Positions 1 through 9,906 of a stretch of DNA of 64,000 nucleotides are shown here, piece after piece; positions within the stretch are counted from its first letter, which is position 1, and every line of letters begins with the position of its first letter. Source of the stretch: Lysobacteraceae bacterium UBA6001. GTDB taxonomy: Bacteria; Pseudomonadota; Gammaproteobacteria; Xanthomonadales; Xanthomonadaceae. The position numbers and the translations under genes are program-made. The notes below the pieces were generated by a model. It did not search any database. It was not told the DNA's origin and was given only the letters and a program-made list of their open reading frames with translations. Where the stretch lies: contig DJAN01000179.1 of NCBI GenBank assembly GCA_002429615.1, forward strand, positions 3,735 to 67,734, given 5' to 3'.

Positions 1-1
1 G

Positions 2-1261
<1,260 letters not shown>

Positions 1262-1331
1262 AGCCGCAGCGGGGCATTCATGGCCCCTGCACGCCGGTCC
1301 CTCTAGCGTGCCGACTGCCCGAAGGAATCCC

Positions 1332-1901
1332 GTGCCCGTGAACTTCCGCGTTCTTTCCGTCCTTGCGCTGCTGGCGCTCACCGCCTGCAGCAGCGCGCCG
1401 CCGAGCAAGCCGCTGCCGTCGCTGCCACCGGCGGTGGTGAGCCATGTGCGTCAGGCCGAAGCGGCGCTGGCGTCCGCGTCCGGCAGCCTGGTGAGTGGAC
1501 GCATCGTGCTGCTGCCGGTGCCGCAGGGCGTGCGCCTGACCGGCACGGTGGGCGGCCTGCGCGCGGGCGGCAGCTTCGGTTTCCATGTCCATGAACGCGG
1601 CGACTGCAGCGCGGTGGATGCCAGCAGTGCCGGCGCGCACTTCAATCCCACCGCGAGCGCACACGGACGCAACGGCGGTGGCCCGCACCACCTGGGCGAC
1701 ATGGACAACCTCGTCGCCGATGCCGAGGGCGTGGTCCACCTGGACTTGGTGCTCGGCGGCGTCGCGCTGGGCACCGGCGCGGGCAACGACATCCTTGGCC
1801 GGGCGCTCATCGTCCACGCCGACCCCGACGATTACCGCAGCCAGCCCAGCGGCAATGCCGGCGCACGCCTTGCGTGCGGCGTCATCCGCGCCAGCCGATG
1901 A
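1332..1901 (+). CDS. sodC: Superoxide dismutase [Cu-Zn], lipoprotein, copy 1
   Basis: Dismutates superoxide in the periplasm. I chose the GTG at 1332 because GAAGGA lies 5 bases upstream and the protein then starts directly with a lipoprotein signal (MPVNFRVLSVLALLALTAC), predicting membrane anchoring at Cys19. All metal ligands are visible: HVH and the bridging/zinc histidines in HFNP and AHG, the zinc ligands in HHLGDMD, and the last copper His in LIVHADPDD. The disulfide cysteines (GDCS, LACGVI) and the active-site Arg (GARLACG) are present. About 189 residues, a normal length. A second sodC follows 56 bases downstream in the same direction, so the two may be co-transcribed. Confidence 0.93.
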   Translation: MPVNFRVLSVLALLALTACSSAPPSKPLPSLPPAVVSHVRQAEAALASASGSLVSGRIVLLPVPQGVRLTGTVGGLRAGGSFGFHVHERGDCSAVDASSAGAHFNPTASAHGRNGGGPHHLGDMDNLVADAEGVVHLDLVLGGVALGTGAGNDILGRALIVHADPDDYRSQPSGNAGARLACGVIRASR

Positions 1902-1957
1902 CCCCAGCCGGCGATGACCGGCACCACATTGCCCGATGGGCGAGAGGAGGAAGCACC

Positions 1958-2602
1958 ATGCGCATGATCCCGACCGCGTTGTTCATTGCCACCACGTTGG
2001 CACTGGGCGCCTGCAAGCGCGAAGCACCGGCGACCGACGCCACCACCGAAGCACCGGCCGACCACGCCGGCCATGACGCGGCCGCACCCGAAGCCCCCGC
2101 CGCACCGACCGCGCCGGAAGCGCCCAGTGCACCGGCACCGAGCGCCACCGCCGAGATCAAGCCGACCCAGGGCAATGACGTCAAAGGCAGTGTGACGTTC
2201 AAGGTGGTCGATGGCGCATTGCGGGTCAGTGGCCAGCTGAGCGGCCTGAAGCCGAACAGCGAACACGGCTTCCATATCCACGAGAAGGGCGACTGCAGCG
2301 CGCCGGATGGCAGCAGCGCCGGCGGCCACTTCAACCCGGCACAGAGCCAGCACGGCAACATCAGCGCTGATCCACACCATGGCGGCGACATGCCGAACAT
2401 CACCGCCGATGCACAGGGCAACGCGACCATCGACGGGCCGGTATCGAGCAACGTGAACATCGGCAAGGGCGATAACTTCGACATCACCGGCCATGCGGTG
2501 ATCGTCCATGCCGATCCGGATGACTACAAGACGCAGCCGACCGGCAATGCGGGTGGACGTCTGGCGTGTGGCGTGATCACCACGGCGCCGGCGGCGAATT
2601 GA
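1958..2602 (+). CDS. sodC: Superoxide dismutase [Cu-Zn], lipoprotein, copy 2
   Basis: Second periplasmic Cu/Zn superoxide dismutase, about 214 residues. The ATG at 1958 has a strong AGGAGGA ribosome site and opens a signal peptide with a lipobox ending LGAC. It differs from copy 1 by an Ala/Pro/Glu-rich linker of roughly 45 residues after the anchor cysteine, which would hold the enzyme away from the membrane. The linker contains an HAGHD stretch that might bind metal (inference). Catalytic core residues are intact: HIHEKGDC, GGHFNP, PHHGGDMPN, VIVHADPDD and GGRLACGV. The pair looks like an old tandem duplication whose copies have diverged. Confidence 0.93.
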   Translation: MRMIPTALFIATTLALGACKREAPATDATTEAPADHAGHDAAAPEAPAAPTAPEAPSAPAPSATAEIKPTQGNDVKGSVTFKVVDGALRVSGQLSGLKPNSEHGFHIHEKGDCSAPDGSSAGGHFNPAQSQHGNISADPHHGGDMPNITADAQGNATIDGPVSSNVNIGKGDNFDITGHAVIVHADPDDYKTQPTGNAGGRLACGVITTAPAAN

Positions 2603-2908
2603 TCGCCTGAGTGATCGTGGGGGCGGTGGGTAGGTCGCGTCGCGGCTGAAGCCGCTCCTACCACGAGCAGCGAGCCCCGCTGTCTGTGTGACAGCCGCGG
2701 AGGTATCGGGTGCAGCGAGCCCCGCTGTTTCTGTGTGACAGCCGCGGAGGTATCGGGCGCCCGGTGGGCCAGCCCCATCGGGACCGTAGGCGACATGGAT
2801 GTCGCCTTCGAGCCTCCATGGAGGGATTCACGGCGTGTCCCGATGGGGCTGGCTCACCGGGTGCCGCGCGACGCACGCTCCGGTCGCGCGCTTCTAGCCC
2901 TCAAGCCC
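2603..2908. repeat. Gene-free repeat block between sodC and an unknown gene
   Basis: No gene is supported here; the 306 bases are almost all repeats. A REP palindrome copy lies at 2639-2661. Two tandem units of about 45 bases follow at 2667-2710 and 2712-2757; each holds a short hairpin (CTGT..ACAG) and ends in GGAGGTATCGGG. Next is a large imperfect inverted repeat with arms at about 2758-2784 and 2837-2866. It encloses a perfect hairpin, GGCGACAT-GG-ATGTCGCC (2789-2806), and a CCTCCATGGAGG palindrome (2813-2824). Transcripts from both flanks converge here, so the structures could act as transcription ends or as non-autonomous repeat elements. Confidence 0.8.
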
Positions 2909-3793
2909 TCAAGCTTCCAGCGCAGCACGCGCATCCTGACCCGGCTCGATATGCACGTAGAGCACCGGCACGCCGTGCGCTTCCAGCACCGCGGCCATCT
3001 GCCGCTGCCGCGCCAGGTACTGCTCGTAGACCAGCTTCAGGCTCTCGCAGTCGGCGCGGTCGTGGTTGTAGTACGCACACCAGCCGGCGGGATCGAACAG
3101 CGCCATGCGCGCCTCGCCGCCGACATAACGCACCAGCGGCTCGGGCGCTTCGCTCAGCCATTCGCTGGACTGCGGCGCCAGCAGCGCGGTCTCCAGCAAC
3201 GGCCACAGCGGCGCCAGGCCCAGGTTGTCGTACTGCATCGAGGTCATCGCGACGAGGTCGTGCACGGTCAGGTAGCGGGCATGCTCGATCTGCGCACCGA
3301 AGGCTTCCTGCGCCAGCAGCGCGGTGTCGGCCTGGGCCATGCCCTGTGCCAGCAGCACGTCCTCCAGCGCCGCGGCGACCTCGGTGACGATCCGTGGATC
3401 GCCCGCCAGCAGGAACGGCACTACACGCAGGTTGCCGCCGGTCAGGCCGGAATCGGCCCGGAAAGGCAGCGGCACGTCGCCCTGCGCATCGGTGCCGAAG
3501 GCGAGCAGCCGCGGGCCCTCGTCGCGACCCGGCGCGCGTGCGCGCAGCTCGTCCAGGCGGCGGTGCAGCGGCCAGCCGGGACGCAGCGCCTCGGCCGGAT
3601 CGAAATGCGCGCCGGCCAGGCTCAGCTCCAGCTCGCGTACCTGCGGCACCCACTGCGCCAGGTCACGGCCGACCCGTTCGGCCAGCACGCCGGCCTGCTC
3701 GGAGGACAGCGCCGCGCGCGACGGCACGGTGCCGCCTGCCAGTTCCAGTGCCAGGACGCCGAGGGCGGTCACGCCGTGTTCGGAATTGCTCAT
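2909..3793 (-). CDS. Conserved hypothetical protein (294 aa)
   Basis: I do not recognise this family. The ATG at 3793 gives a 294-residue acidic, soluble-looking protein without signal peptide or membrane segments. Its N-terminal third is Ala/Leu-rich. The C-terminal half has more distinctive stretches (FDPAGWCAYYNHDRADCE, PVLYVHIEPG), and several conserved-looking aromatic and acidic residues suggest an ordered fold. It is transcribed divergently from the thiolase gene, with 106 bases between the two starts. Codon use matches its neighbours, supporting a real resident gene. Confidence 0.7.
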   Translation of the reverse strand: MSNSEHGVTALGVLALELAGGTVPSRAALSSEQAGVLAERVGRDLAQWVPQVRELELSLAGAHFDPAEALRPGWPLHRRLDELRARAPGRDEGPRLLAFGTDAQGDVPLPFRADSGLTGGNLRVVPFLLAGDPRIVTEVAAALEDVLLAQGMAQADTALLAQEAFGAQIEHARYLTVHDLVAMTSMQYDNLGLAPLWPLLETALLAPQSSEWLSEAPEPLVRYVGGEARMALFDPAGWCAYYNHDRADCESLKLVYEQYLARQRQMAAVLEAHGVPVLYVHIEPGQDARAALEA

Positions 3794-3899
3794 GGGATCG
3801 CGGTTGGCCCGTCACGGGGCGGCAGCTACACTGCGCACATTATGCCTGCCTGCCTTGTGCAGGCGATGTCCCCGACCCCCCTCCAACCCAGGCCAACCC

Positions 3900-5180
3900 A
3901 TGTCCGTCGCCCGTCCCGTCGCCATTCTCGGTGGTGTCCGCATTCCGTTCTGTCGCCAGAACACCGCTTATTCGGATGTCGGCAATCTCGGGATGTCGGT
4001 CCGCACGCTGGGCGCACTGGTCGAGCGTTTCGGCCTGCACGGGCAGCAGCTGGGCGAAGTGGCGATGGGCGCGGTGATCAAGCATTCCAGCGACTGGAAC
4101 CTGGCGCGCGAAGCGGCGCTGTCTTCCGGCCTGTCGCCGCTGACGCCGGGCATCACGCTGCAGCGCGCCTGCGGCACCTCGCTCGATACCATCGTGCATA
4201 TCGGCAACAAGATCGCGCTGGGGCAGATCGACTCGGGCATCGGCGGCGGCTCGGACACCACCTCCGACGTGCCGATCGTCTATGGCAAGAAGCTGCGCGC
4301 GCGCCTGCTGGCCGCCAACCGCGCCAAGACCACCGGCGACAAGATCAAGGCGATGGTCAGCGGTTTCCGCCTGAGCGAGCTGAAGCCGGAATTCCCGGGC
4401 GTGGCCGAGCCGCGCACCGGCAAGAGCATGGGCGACCACTGCGAGGACATGGCCAAGGAGTGGAACATCTCGCGCGACTCGCAGGACGAGTGGGCGGTGT
4501 CCTCGCACAAGAAGCTGGCCGCCGCCTATGAGCGCGGCTTCTTCGATGACCTGATCGCGCCGTTCCGTGGCGTGAGCCGCGACAACATCCTGCGCCCGGA
4601 TACCTCGCTGGAGAAGCTGGCGACGCTGAAGCCGGCGTTCGACCGCATTTCCGGCCGCGGCACGCTGACCGCCGCCAATTCCACCCCGCTCACCGATGGC
4701 GCCGCCGCCGTGCTGCTGGCCAGCGACGAATGGGCGCGTGCGCATGGCCACGAGCCGCTGGCCTATCTGCGCGACGCGCAGGTCGCCGCGGTGGACTTCG
4801 TGCATGGCGAGGGCCTGCTGATGGCGCCGACCGTGGCCGTGCCGGAGATGCTCAAGCGTCATGGCCTGACCCTGCAGGACTTCGACATCTACGAAATCCA
4901 CGAGGCCTTCGCCGCGCAGGTGCTGTGCACGCTGCGCGCGTGGGAGAGCGAGGATTACTGCCGCAACCGCCTCGGCCTGGATGCGCCAATGGGTCGCATC
5001 GATCCGGCCAAGATCAACCCGCTGGGGTCGTCGCTGGCCACCGGCCATCCGTTCGCCGCGACCGGTGCGCGCATCGTGGCGACGGTGGCGAAGGAGTTGA
5101 AGGAACGTGGTGGTGGCCGCGCGCTGGTGTCGATCTGCACCGCGGGTGGCATGGGCGTCGTTGCGATCATCGAGCGCTGA
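3900..5180 (+). CDS. fadI: Acetyl-CoA C-acyltransferase (FadI-type thiolase)
   Basis: Thiolase cleaving 3-ketoacyl-CoA in beta-oxidation, or condensing two acetyl-CoA. The ATG at 3900 starts MSVARPVAILGGVRIPF, a typical thiolase N-terminus. The nucleophilic Cys is in LQRACGTSLD, the His-bearing motif is NPLGSSLATGHPFAATG, and the second catalytic Cys is in SICTAGGMG near the C-terminus. EIHEAFAAQ is also typical. At 426 residues it is FadI-sized (trifunctional complex beta subunit) rather than PhaA/AtoB-sized. No FadJ/FadB partner gene is adjacent, so the exact assignment among thiolases is inferred from length and motifs. Confidence 0.85.
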   Translation: MSVARPVAILGGVRIPFCRQNTAYSDVGNLGMSVRTLGALVERFGLHGQQLGEVAMGAVIKHSSDWNLAREAALSSGLSPLTPGITLQRACGTSLDTIVHIGNKIALGQIDSGIGGGSDTTSDVPIVYGKKLRARLLAANRAKTTGDKIKAMVSGFRLSELKPEFPGVAEPRTGKSMGDHCEDMAKEWNISRDSQDEWAVSSHKKLAAAYERGFFDDLIAPFRGVSRDNILRPDTSLEKLATLKPAFDRISGRGTLTAANSTPLTDGAAAVLLASDEWARAHGHEPLAYLRDAQVAAVDFVHGEGLLMAPTVAVPEMLKRHGLTLQDFDIYEIHEAFAAQVLCTLRAWESEDYCRNRLGLDAPMGRIDPAKINPLGSSLATGHPFAATGARIVATVAKELKERGGGRALVSICTAGGMGVVAIIER

Positions 5181-5221
5181 GGCGCGCGCAGGTAAATGTC
5201 CTGCGCTGATGGATCGATACT

Positions 5222-5286
5222 GTAGGAGCGGCTTCAGCCGCGACCGCGATCTGTCAGCGCACGGTCGCGGCTGAAGCCGCTCCTAC
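5222..5286. repeat. Paired REP palindromes (BIME-like)
   Basis: Two inverted copies of a 23-base REP core (GTAGGAGCGGCTTCAGCCGC plus GAC) at 5222-5244 and 5264-5286. Each core is itself a small hairpin (GCGGCTTCAGCCGC), and together they can form one long hairpin. The pair sits between convergent genes fadI and the phosphatase. The same core recurs at five other loci in this window, and a RAYT gene of the type that mobilises such elements lies at 43455-43943. Confidence 0.92.
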
Positions 5287-5309
5287 ACACGGGGGCGAGC
5301 GTCCAAGGC

Positions 5310-5648
5310 TCAGCGTCCCGTCAAACCCCGCAGCAGCGGCACGACCTTGCGCTCCAGCAGCTCGACCAGCGCCGGGTCCATAAAGTCGTAGTCGTCCGGG
5401 ATATCCAGGCACACCACCCGCACGCCGCGCAGGTGTGGCGCAAAGCGCTGCTTGAGGCGGCGCAGATGCGCACGCTCCATCACGCACACCAGGTCGCAGC
5501 CTTCCAGCTGGTCCGCCGACAGCGGCACCTCGGCGTCATCGGCCAGGCCGGCCGAGTCGGTCTCCACGCCGGGCCAATCCGCGAACACCCGCTCGGCCGT
5601 CGGGCTGCGCAGGCGGTTGCGACTACACAGGAACAGGACGCGCGCCAG
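5310..5648 (-). CDS. Low-molecular-weight protein tyrosine phosphatase family protein
   Basis: Translating upstream of the first canonical start (GTG at 5588) in the same frame gives ARVLFLCSRNRLRSPTAERV. This holds the complete phosphatase P-loop, CX5R followed by S (C-S-R-N-R-L-R-S). The gene must therefore begin before 5588, but there is no in-frame ATG, GTG or TTG between the P-loop and the previous stop. I place the start at CTG 5648, five bases after the ankyrin gene stop, giving about 112 residues. A frameshift from the upstream gene is an alternative. The C-terminal part (LVCVMERAHLRRL, IPDDYDFMDPAL) also fits the family, with the DP general-acid region. It is the last gene of the ycgL-ankyrin operon. 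Confidence 0.7.
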   Translation of the reverse strand: MARVLFLCSRNRLRSPTAERVFADWPGVETDSAGLADDAEVPLSADQLEGCDLVCVMERAHLRRLKQRFAPHLRGVRVVCLDIPDDYDFMDPALVELLERKVVPLLRGLTGR

Positions 5649-5653
5649 CGGGC

Positions 5654-8600
5654 TTACCGGTTCTCGCGCAGGAAACGCGCCATCGACGAGACACCCGGCA
5701 CCGCCGGTTCGAACTGCCCGGCGACATCGACGAAACCACGCATGATCGCGATCTCGCGCGGGGTGCGGTTCAAGCCATCGCGACGGTCCGGGTCGGCGCC
5801 AGCGCGCAGCAGGCGCTGTACCAGCGCCGGCAGGCCATGCAGCGCCGCCAGGTGCAGCGGGCCGAAACCGCGTGGATCCTGCACGTCCAGCGAGACGCCT
5901 TCATCCAGCAGGCGCTCGACACCCGCCAGCACCACCTGCTCGTCGCAGCGCGTGCCCGGCTCGGCGCGCGCGCCCAGCAACAGCAGCAGCGGGCTGACCT
6001 TGCCGGCGGCGACCTTCTCCGGATCGGCGCCGGCCAGCAGCAGCGTATCCAGCAGCGCCAGCAGGCGCGAGCGATCGCGCGCGGTGAAGCCATACAGCGC
6101 CGCGCAATGCAGCGGCGCCAGATCCTGCGCATCGCCGGCATGCACGTCGGCACCCGCGGCCAGCAGCCGCGCGGTGATGTCCGGCAGGCCCAGCGCGGCG
6201 GACAGCATCAGCACGGTCACCCCGCCAGGCAGGCGATGTTCGATCTGCGCGCCGGCATCGAGCAGGGCCACCACGATATCGGTCTGGCGCATGCTCACCG
6301 CCGCCGACAGCGGCGTCGCGCCACTGCTGGCGGCATGCTGCGGATCGGCGCCCCGCGCCAGGCACAGGTCGACCACCGCGGCATGCCCGCTACCGGCGGC
6401 ACGCAGCAGCGCGGTGCAGCCCTGGGCATCGACGGCATCGACCGGCAGGCCCAGTTCGATCAGGCGACGCACGGCATCGGCGTCGCCACGGGTGGCGGCC
6501 GCCGGCACATCGGCGGCACGCAGCGGCCGGCGCGGCAGCTGCCACACGCGCCAGTCCAGCCAATCGGCGAGGTCGCGGCGGCCGATCGACAGCGCCACGC
6601 CCAGCGGGGTCTGGCCATCGGCGGCGCGCGCGTCGGGCGAGGCGCCCTGCATCACCAGCAACTTCAGCGAAGCTTCGCGGCCCAGCGCGGTGGCCAGGTG
6701 CAGCGCGGTCATGCCGTGGCTGTCGCGGGCCTCGCGGTCGACACCGCGTTCCAGCAGCACCTGCTGCAGGCGCAGCCAGCCCAGCCGCACCGCCAGCGAC
6801 AACGGCGGATCGCCAGCGCCAGCCTGGGCGAAGGGATCGGCGCCGCGTTCCAGCAGTTCCAGCGCGACCTGCTCCAGGCCGCGCGAGCCGCTGTCGTGCT
6901 GCACGCAGGCGGCGAGGAAGCGGCTCAGGCCACCCGCGCCCGAAGGCGATACGCCATGGCGCAGCAGCACCTGCAGCGTCGGCACCGCATCCAGCCCCCG
7001 CGAGAGCAGCGCGAACACCGGCACGTCGCCGCAGGCGTCACGCACTTCGGTATCGGCACCATGGCGCAGCAGCCAGTCCACCGCGTCGGGGTTCAGCGCC
7101 AGATGCGCGTCATGCAGCAGTTCGCCCAGTTCCTGCGGCGCGCACAGCCGCGCCAGCGCGGCCAGGCCATCGCCGCGACCGAGCTGCAGGCCTTCGCGCA
7201 GCAGCACCAGCGGCGGCCGGTCGAGCACCGGCGGCGGCGTGCCGGGCTCGGCATCGATACGGGTGTCGGTGACTGCGGACGGCAGCGGATATTCGGGATC
7301 CAGCAGGGCCACGATGCTCCAGCGGCCCGCTTCGGCGGCGATGTCCACCGCGCGGCGGCCGCTGTGATCGGCCTGGTCGGCGGGCAGGCCGAGATCGAGC
7401 AGACGCTGCAGCAGGGCCGGCGAGGACTGTTCAGCGGCGGCGGCCAGCACGACGGCATTACGGCCATCGCTGTCGACGGCGGTGAAGTCGGCCTTGCGCG
7501 CGAGCAGCTGCTCCAGCACCGCGGCCCTGCCCTGCCGGGCGGCTTCCAGGAACGGGGTGCGGCCGAGCAGGTCGCGCGCGTCCAGGTTGGCGCCGGCGCC
7601 GAGCAGGACCTCGACGATCTCGGCATGGCCGGCCAGCGCGGCTTCGTGCAGCGCGCTGCGGCGCTGCCGGTCGCGGGCGTCGATGCGCGCCTTGTGCTTG
7701 AGCAGCAGCTGCACGCCGGCCGGGTCGTCCTCCTCGGTACCGGCGGCGGCCAGCAGCACCGGGCTGCCTTCGGCCGGCTCCGGCTTGGCACCACGCTCCA
7801 GCAGGAAGCGCGCCAGCCGCCAGTTGCCGGCCTGGCAGGCGGCGGCCAGCGGCGAATGGCCTTCCTGGTTGAGGGCGTCGATCTCGGCGGCGGCGTCGCG
7901 CAGCAGCGCGGCCACGCCCGGATCGGAACTGCGCACGGCGTGGTGCAGCGGGGTATTGCCCTCGCCGTCGGTCACGCGCGGGTCGGCGCCGTTGGCCAGC
8001 AGGGTCATCACCGCGTCGGGGCGGCCATGCCAGCTGTCACGGGTGGCCGCGAGCAAGGGGGTCATGCCGCGATGCGGCTGGTTGATGTCGACCCGGCGCA
8101 CGATCAGTTCGCGCAGCAGGCGCAGGTCCGGCAACACCGCGGCCAACACCGCCAGGCTGCGCTGGTCGCGCCAGGATTCCTCGGGCAGCGCGTGCGGGTC
8201 GGCACCGGCTTCGAGCAGCTGCAGGGCCCGATCGACCCGGCCGCCGCGCGCGGCGTCGTACATGGCCGGCACCCATTCGTGGCGCGGCAGGGTTTCCAGC
8301 GGCGCCGCCTCGGCGACGGCGGCAAGCAGTTCGCGCGCCTGCGGCGCACCGGTGGCGGTGGTCACCAGCGCGGTGGCGGGCATGCGCTGCAGCAGCAGGT
8401 GCAGGGCTGGCGCGACCAGCGCCATCGCCCCGGCCACTCCCCAGCGCGCACCCGGGGCAAGCAGCCCCGGCCAGGCCAGGACCAGGCCGGCGCCGCAGAC
8501 CAGCAGCACCGCCGCAGCCACCACCAGGCCCTGCCAGGCATGCAGCTCGCGCCCGCCCAGGTGCTGCCAGCCGCTGCGCAGGTCACCGCCCTCGCGTTCG

Positions 8601-8974
8601 AGCTCATGCCACAACGGCCAGGTCCGCCACAGCCCCAACAGGGTCGCGGCGACGGCGATGCTCAAGGCCAGCGCGGCCGACAGGCTGCCGCTGTCACGCA
8701 GGGCCGCCAATGGCCAGGCCACCAGCAGCGCCAGCAGCGCGCCGCCGCCGGCCCACAGGCCAAGCAGGGGCAACGCCCCGCGCAACGCGGCCTGGAGACT
8801 GGCCGGACGCGGACGGGTACCGCGCGCCCACGACACGCCCAAGGCGAATGCCGGCTGCGCCAGGCACACGCCCAGCGCGGCCACCAGCCCACCGACACCG
8901 GCCAGCAGGCTCAGCAGCAGGCCCGCCGCGAAGGCGGCCGGCAGCAGGCGTGCGCGCGGCAGGCCGTCAGCCAT
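5654..8974 (-). CDS. Large membrane-anchored ankyrin-repeat protein (1106 aa)
   Basis: The ATG at 8974 overlaps the ycgL stop by 8 bases, arguing for coupled translation. Roughly the first 210 residues hold several hydrophobic segments (for example [20 protein letters not shown]), predicting an inner-membrane anchor. The rest is a long array of ankyrin repeats, about two dozen by eye, recognisable by GxTPLHxAA-type cores such as [21 protein letters not shown] and [12 protein letters not shown], with intervening VxLLLxxGAD helices. Some are degenerate. Ankyrin arrays mediate protein-protein contacts; the partner is unknown. The gene is conserved in codon use with its neighbours, and no enzymatic domain is visible. 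Confidence 0.9.
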   Translation of the reverse strand: MADGLPRARLLPAAFAAGLLLSLLAGVGGLVAALGVCLAQPAFALGVSWARGTRPRPASLQAALRGALPLLGLWAGGGALLALLVAWPLAALRDSGSLSAALALSIAVAATLLGLWRTWPLWHELEREGGDLRSGWQHLGGRELHAWQGLVVAAAVLLVCGAGLVLAWPGLLAPGARWGVAGAMALVAPALHLLLQRMPATALVTTATGAPQARELLAAVAEAAPLETLPRHEWVPAMYDAARGGRVDRALQLLEAGADPHALPEESWRDQRSLAVLAAVLPDLRLLRELIVRRVDINQPHRGMTPLLAATRDSWHGRPDAVMTLLANGADPRVTDGEGNTPLHHAVRSSDPGVAALLRDAAAEIDALNQEGHSPLAAACQAGNWRLARFLLERGAKPEPAEGSPVLLAAAGTEEDDPAGVQLLLKHKARIDARDRQRRSALHEAALAGHAEIVEVLLGAGANLDARDLLGRTPFLEAARQGRAAVLEQLLARKADFTAVDSDGRNAVVLAAAAEQSSPALLQRLLDLGLPADQADHSGRRAVDIAAEAGRWSIVALLDPEYPLPSAVTDTRIDAEPGTPPPVLDRPPLVLLREGLQLGRGDGLAALARLCAPQELGELLHDAHLALNPDAVDWLLRHGADTEVRDACGDVPVFALLSRGLDAVPTLQVLLRHGVSPSGAGGLSRFLAACVQHDSGSRGLEQVALELLERGADPFAQAGAGDPPLSLAVRLGWLRLQQVLLERGVDREARDSHGMTALHLATALGREASLKLLVMQGASPDARAADGQTPLGVALSIGRRDLADWLDWRVWQLPRRPLRAADVPAAATRGDADAVRRLIELGLPVDAVDAQGCTALLRAAGSGHAAVVDLCLARGADPQHAASSGATPLSAAVSMRQTDIVVALLDAGAQIEHRLPGGVTVLMLSAALGLPDITARLLAAGADVHAGDAQDLAPLHCAALYGFTARDRSRLLALLDTLLLAGADPEKVAAGKVSPLLLLLGARAEPGTRCDEQVVLAGVERLLDEGVSLDVQDPRGFGPLHLAALHGLPALVQRLLRAGADPDRRDGLNRTPREIAIMRGFVDVAGQFEPAVPGVSSMARFLRENR

Positions 8975-9224
8975 CGGCACGCTCCACACCCGGGAACGTC
9001 GGCGGCATCTGCAGATAGAAGCCACGGCTGGCCAATGCCTCGCGCACCTGGGCGGCGTCGGCCTGGGCCAGCTTGCGCTGGGCGTCCAGTGTCACCTCCA
9101 GCACGAAGCTCAGCGGGCCCAACTGGGCAAGCAGCGCGGCTGGCACGGCGTCGAACGCATCGCGTCCGGCGAGGTAGACATAGGTGTCCTGTTTGCGTTG
9201 GCTCTTGTAGACGTAGGCTTGCAT
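8967..9224 (-). CDS. ycgL: YcgL domain-containing protein
   Basis: Small cytosolic protein of the YcgL family (function unknown; associated with morphology and envelope phenotypes in other bacteria). The ATG at 9224 begins [18 protein letters not shown], the family's diagnostic N-terminus. At 85 residues the length is typical. FVLEVTL and a C-terminal GFYLQMPP segment also match. It is the first gene of a three-gene overlapping operon with the ankyrin protein and the phosphatase. Nothing else is identifiable in the 130 bases upstream. Confidence 0.9.
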   Translation of the reverse strand: MQAYVYKSQRKQDTYVYLAGRDAFDAVPAALLAQLGPLSFVLEVTLDAQRKLAQADAAQVREALASRGFYLQMPPTFPGVERADG

Positions 9225-9357
9225 GCGCGCGGGCCACGCCCAGCGGAGAGAAAAACCAGCGGGAATTGTGTCGGAAATACGGCACTGGCGAAAGGTTCGC
9301 CAGCGTGCTTCGCCTCCGACGCTGTTCATTATCCCGAGGCCGGGGAAGGACGCGGTG

Positions 9358-9418
9358 AAAAAGCGAAGGCCCGCCACACGCCGCCGCCGGAGCTTCCGGT
9401 GGCGACGCGCAGCGGGCC
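9358..9418 (-). terminator. Rho-independent terminator after the pigment-operon tail gene
   Basis: Read on the minus strand, GGCCCGC (from 9418) pairs with GCGGGCC (ending 9368), enclosing a GC-rich interior that itself contains the small hairpin CCGGAAGCTCCGG. It is followed by TTCG and a run of five T (9362-9358). It lies about 20 bases past the stop of the 9438-9878 gene and would end transcription of the whole minus-strand cluster. Confidence 0.72.
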
Positions 9419-9437
9419 CGCAGGGCCACGCGAGGGC

Positions 9438-9878
9438 TTACTTCACCTTGGCGTAGGTGCCCTTCAGCGCCATGCCGGCCAGGATCGCGCCGGCGTAGCA
9501 CTCATAGTTCGTCGGGCTGCTGAATTCCTTGGCCTTGTAGAAGCTGACCACGTCGATCACGGCGTTGCCGCCCTTGGCCTTGGCACCATCCTGCAGCGCC
9601 TTGAGCACGGACAGGGTCACCCAGCGGCAGGCGGCCTCGTCGCTCTTGTTGGCGGCGTTGGTCTTGCGGTTGGAGACGTCGCTGCCGAAGGACTCGATCA
9701 CCGCCGGGTGACTCTGCCCGGCGAGATAGAACTTCACACTGCCGTCGATGCCGGCGTCCTTGGCTTCCTGCGAGTTCAGCAGCTCCTGCAGCGACTGCTC
9801 CACGCGGGTTTCGCGGGCGAAGGCATTCGGGGCGGCGACGACGAGGGCCAGGCAGGCGGCGGCGAGAATTCGTTTCAT
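9438..9878 (-). CDS. Small secreted protein, family often mislabelled excinuclease ATPase subunit
   Basis: A 146-residue protein with a clear Sec signal (MKRILAAACLALVVAAPNAFA) and a good AAGGAG ribosome site. The mature part has two cysteines far apart (AACRWV, NYECYAG), possibly a periplasmic disulfide, and a GGNAVIDVVSFYK segment. I recall close relatives in xanthomonads carrying the label excinuclease ATPase subunit; nothing here supports that, as there is no nucleotide-binding motif and the protein is exported. It starts 28 bases after the last ketosynthase gene and precedes the terminator, so it is probably co-transcribed with the pigment genes. Confidence 0.8.
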   Translation of the reverse strand: MKRILAAACLALVVAAPNAFARETRVEQSLQELLNSQEAKDAGIDGSVKFYLAGQSHPAVIESFGSDVSNRKTNAANKSDEAACRWVTLSVLKALQDGAKAKGGNAVIDVVSFYKAKEFSSPTNYECYAGAILAGMALKGTYAKVK

Positions 9879-9906
9879 GGTGTTGCTCCTTGTGGGTGAA
9901 CGACGG

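Noticed and set aside
5837..9358. A very long plus-strand open frame opposite the ankyrin gene
   Set aside because: Composition (Gln/Arg/His repeats) mirrors the ankyrin repeats on the other strand; no ribosome site or recognisable domain.
9438..9878. Excinuclease ABC subunit or ATPase function
   Set aside because: No Walker motif or zinc finger; the protein has a signal peptide and is only 146 residues.
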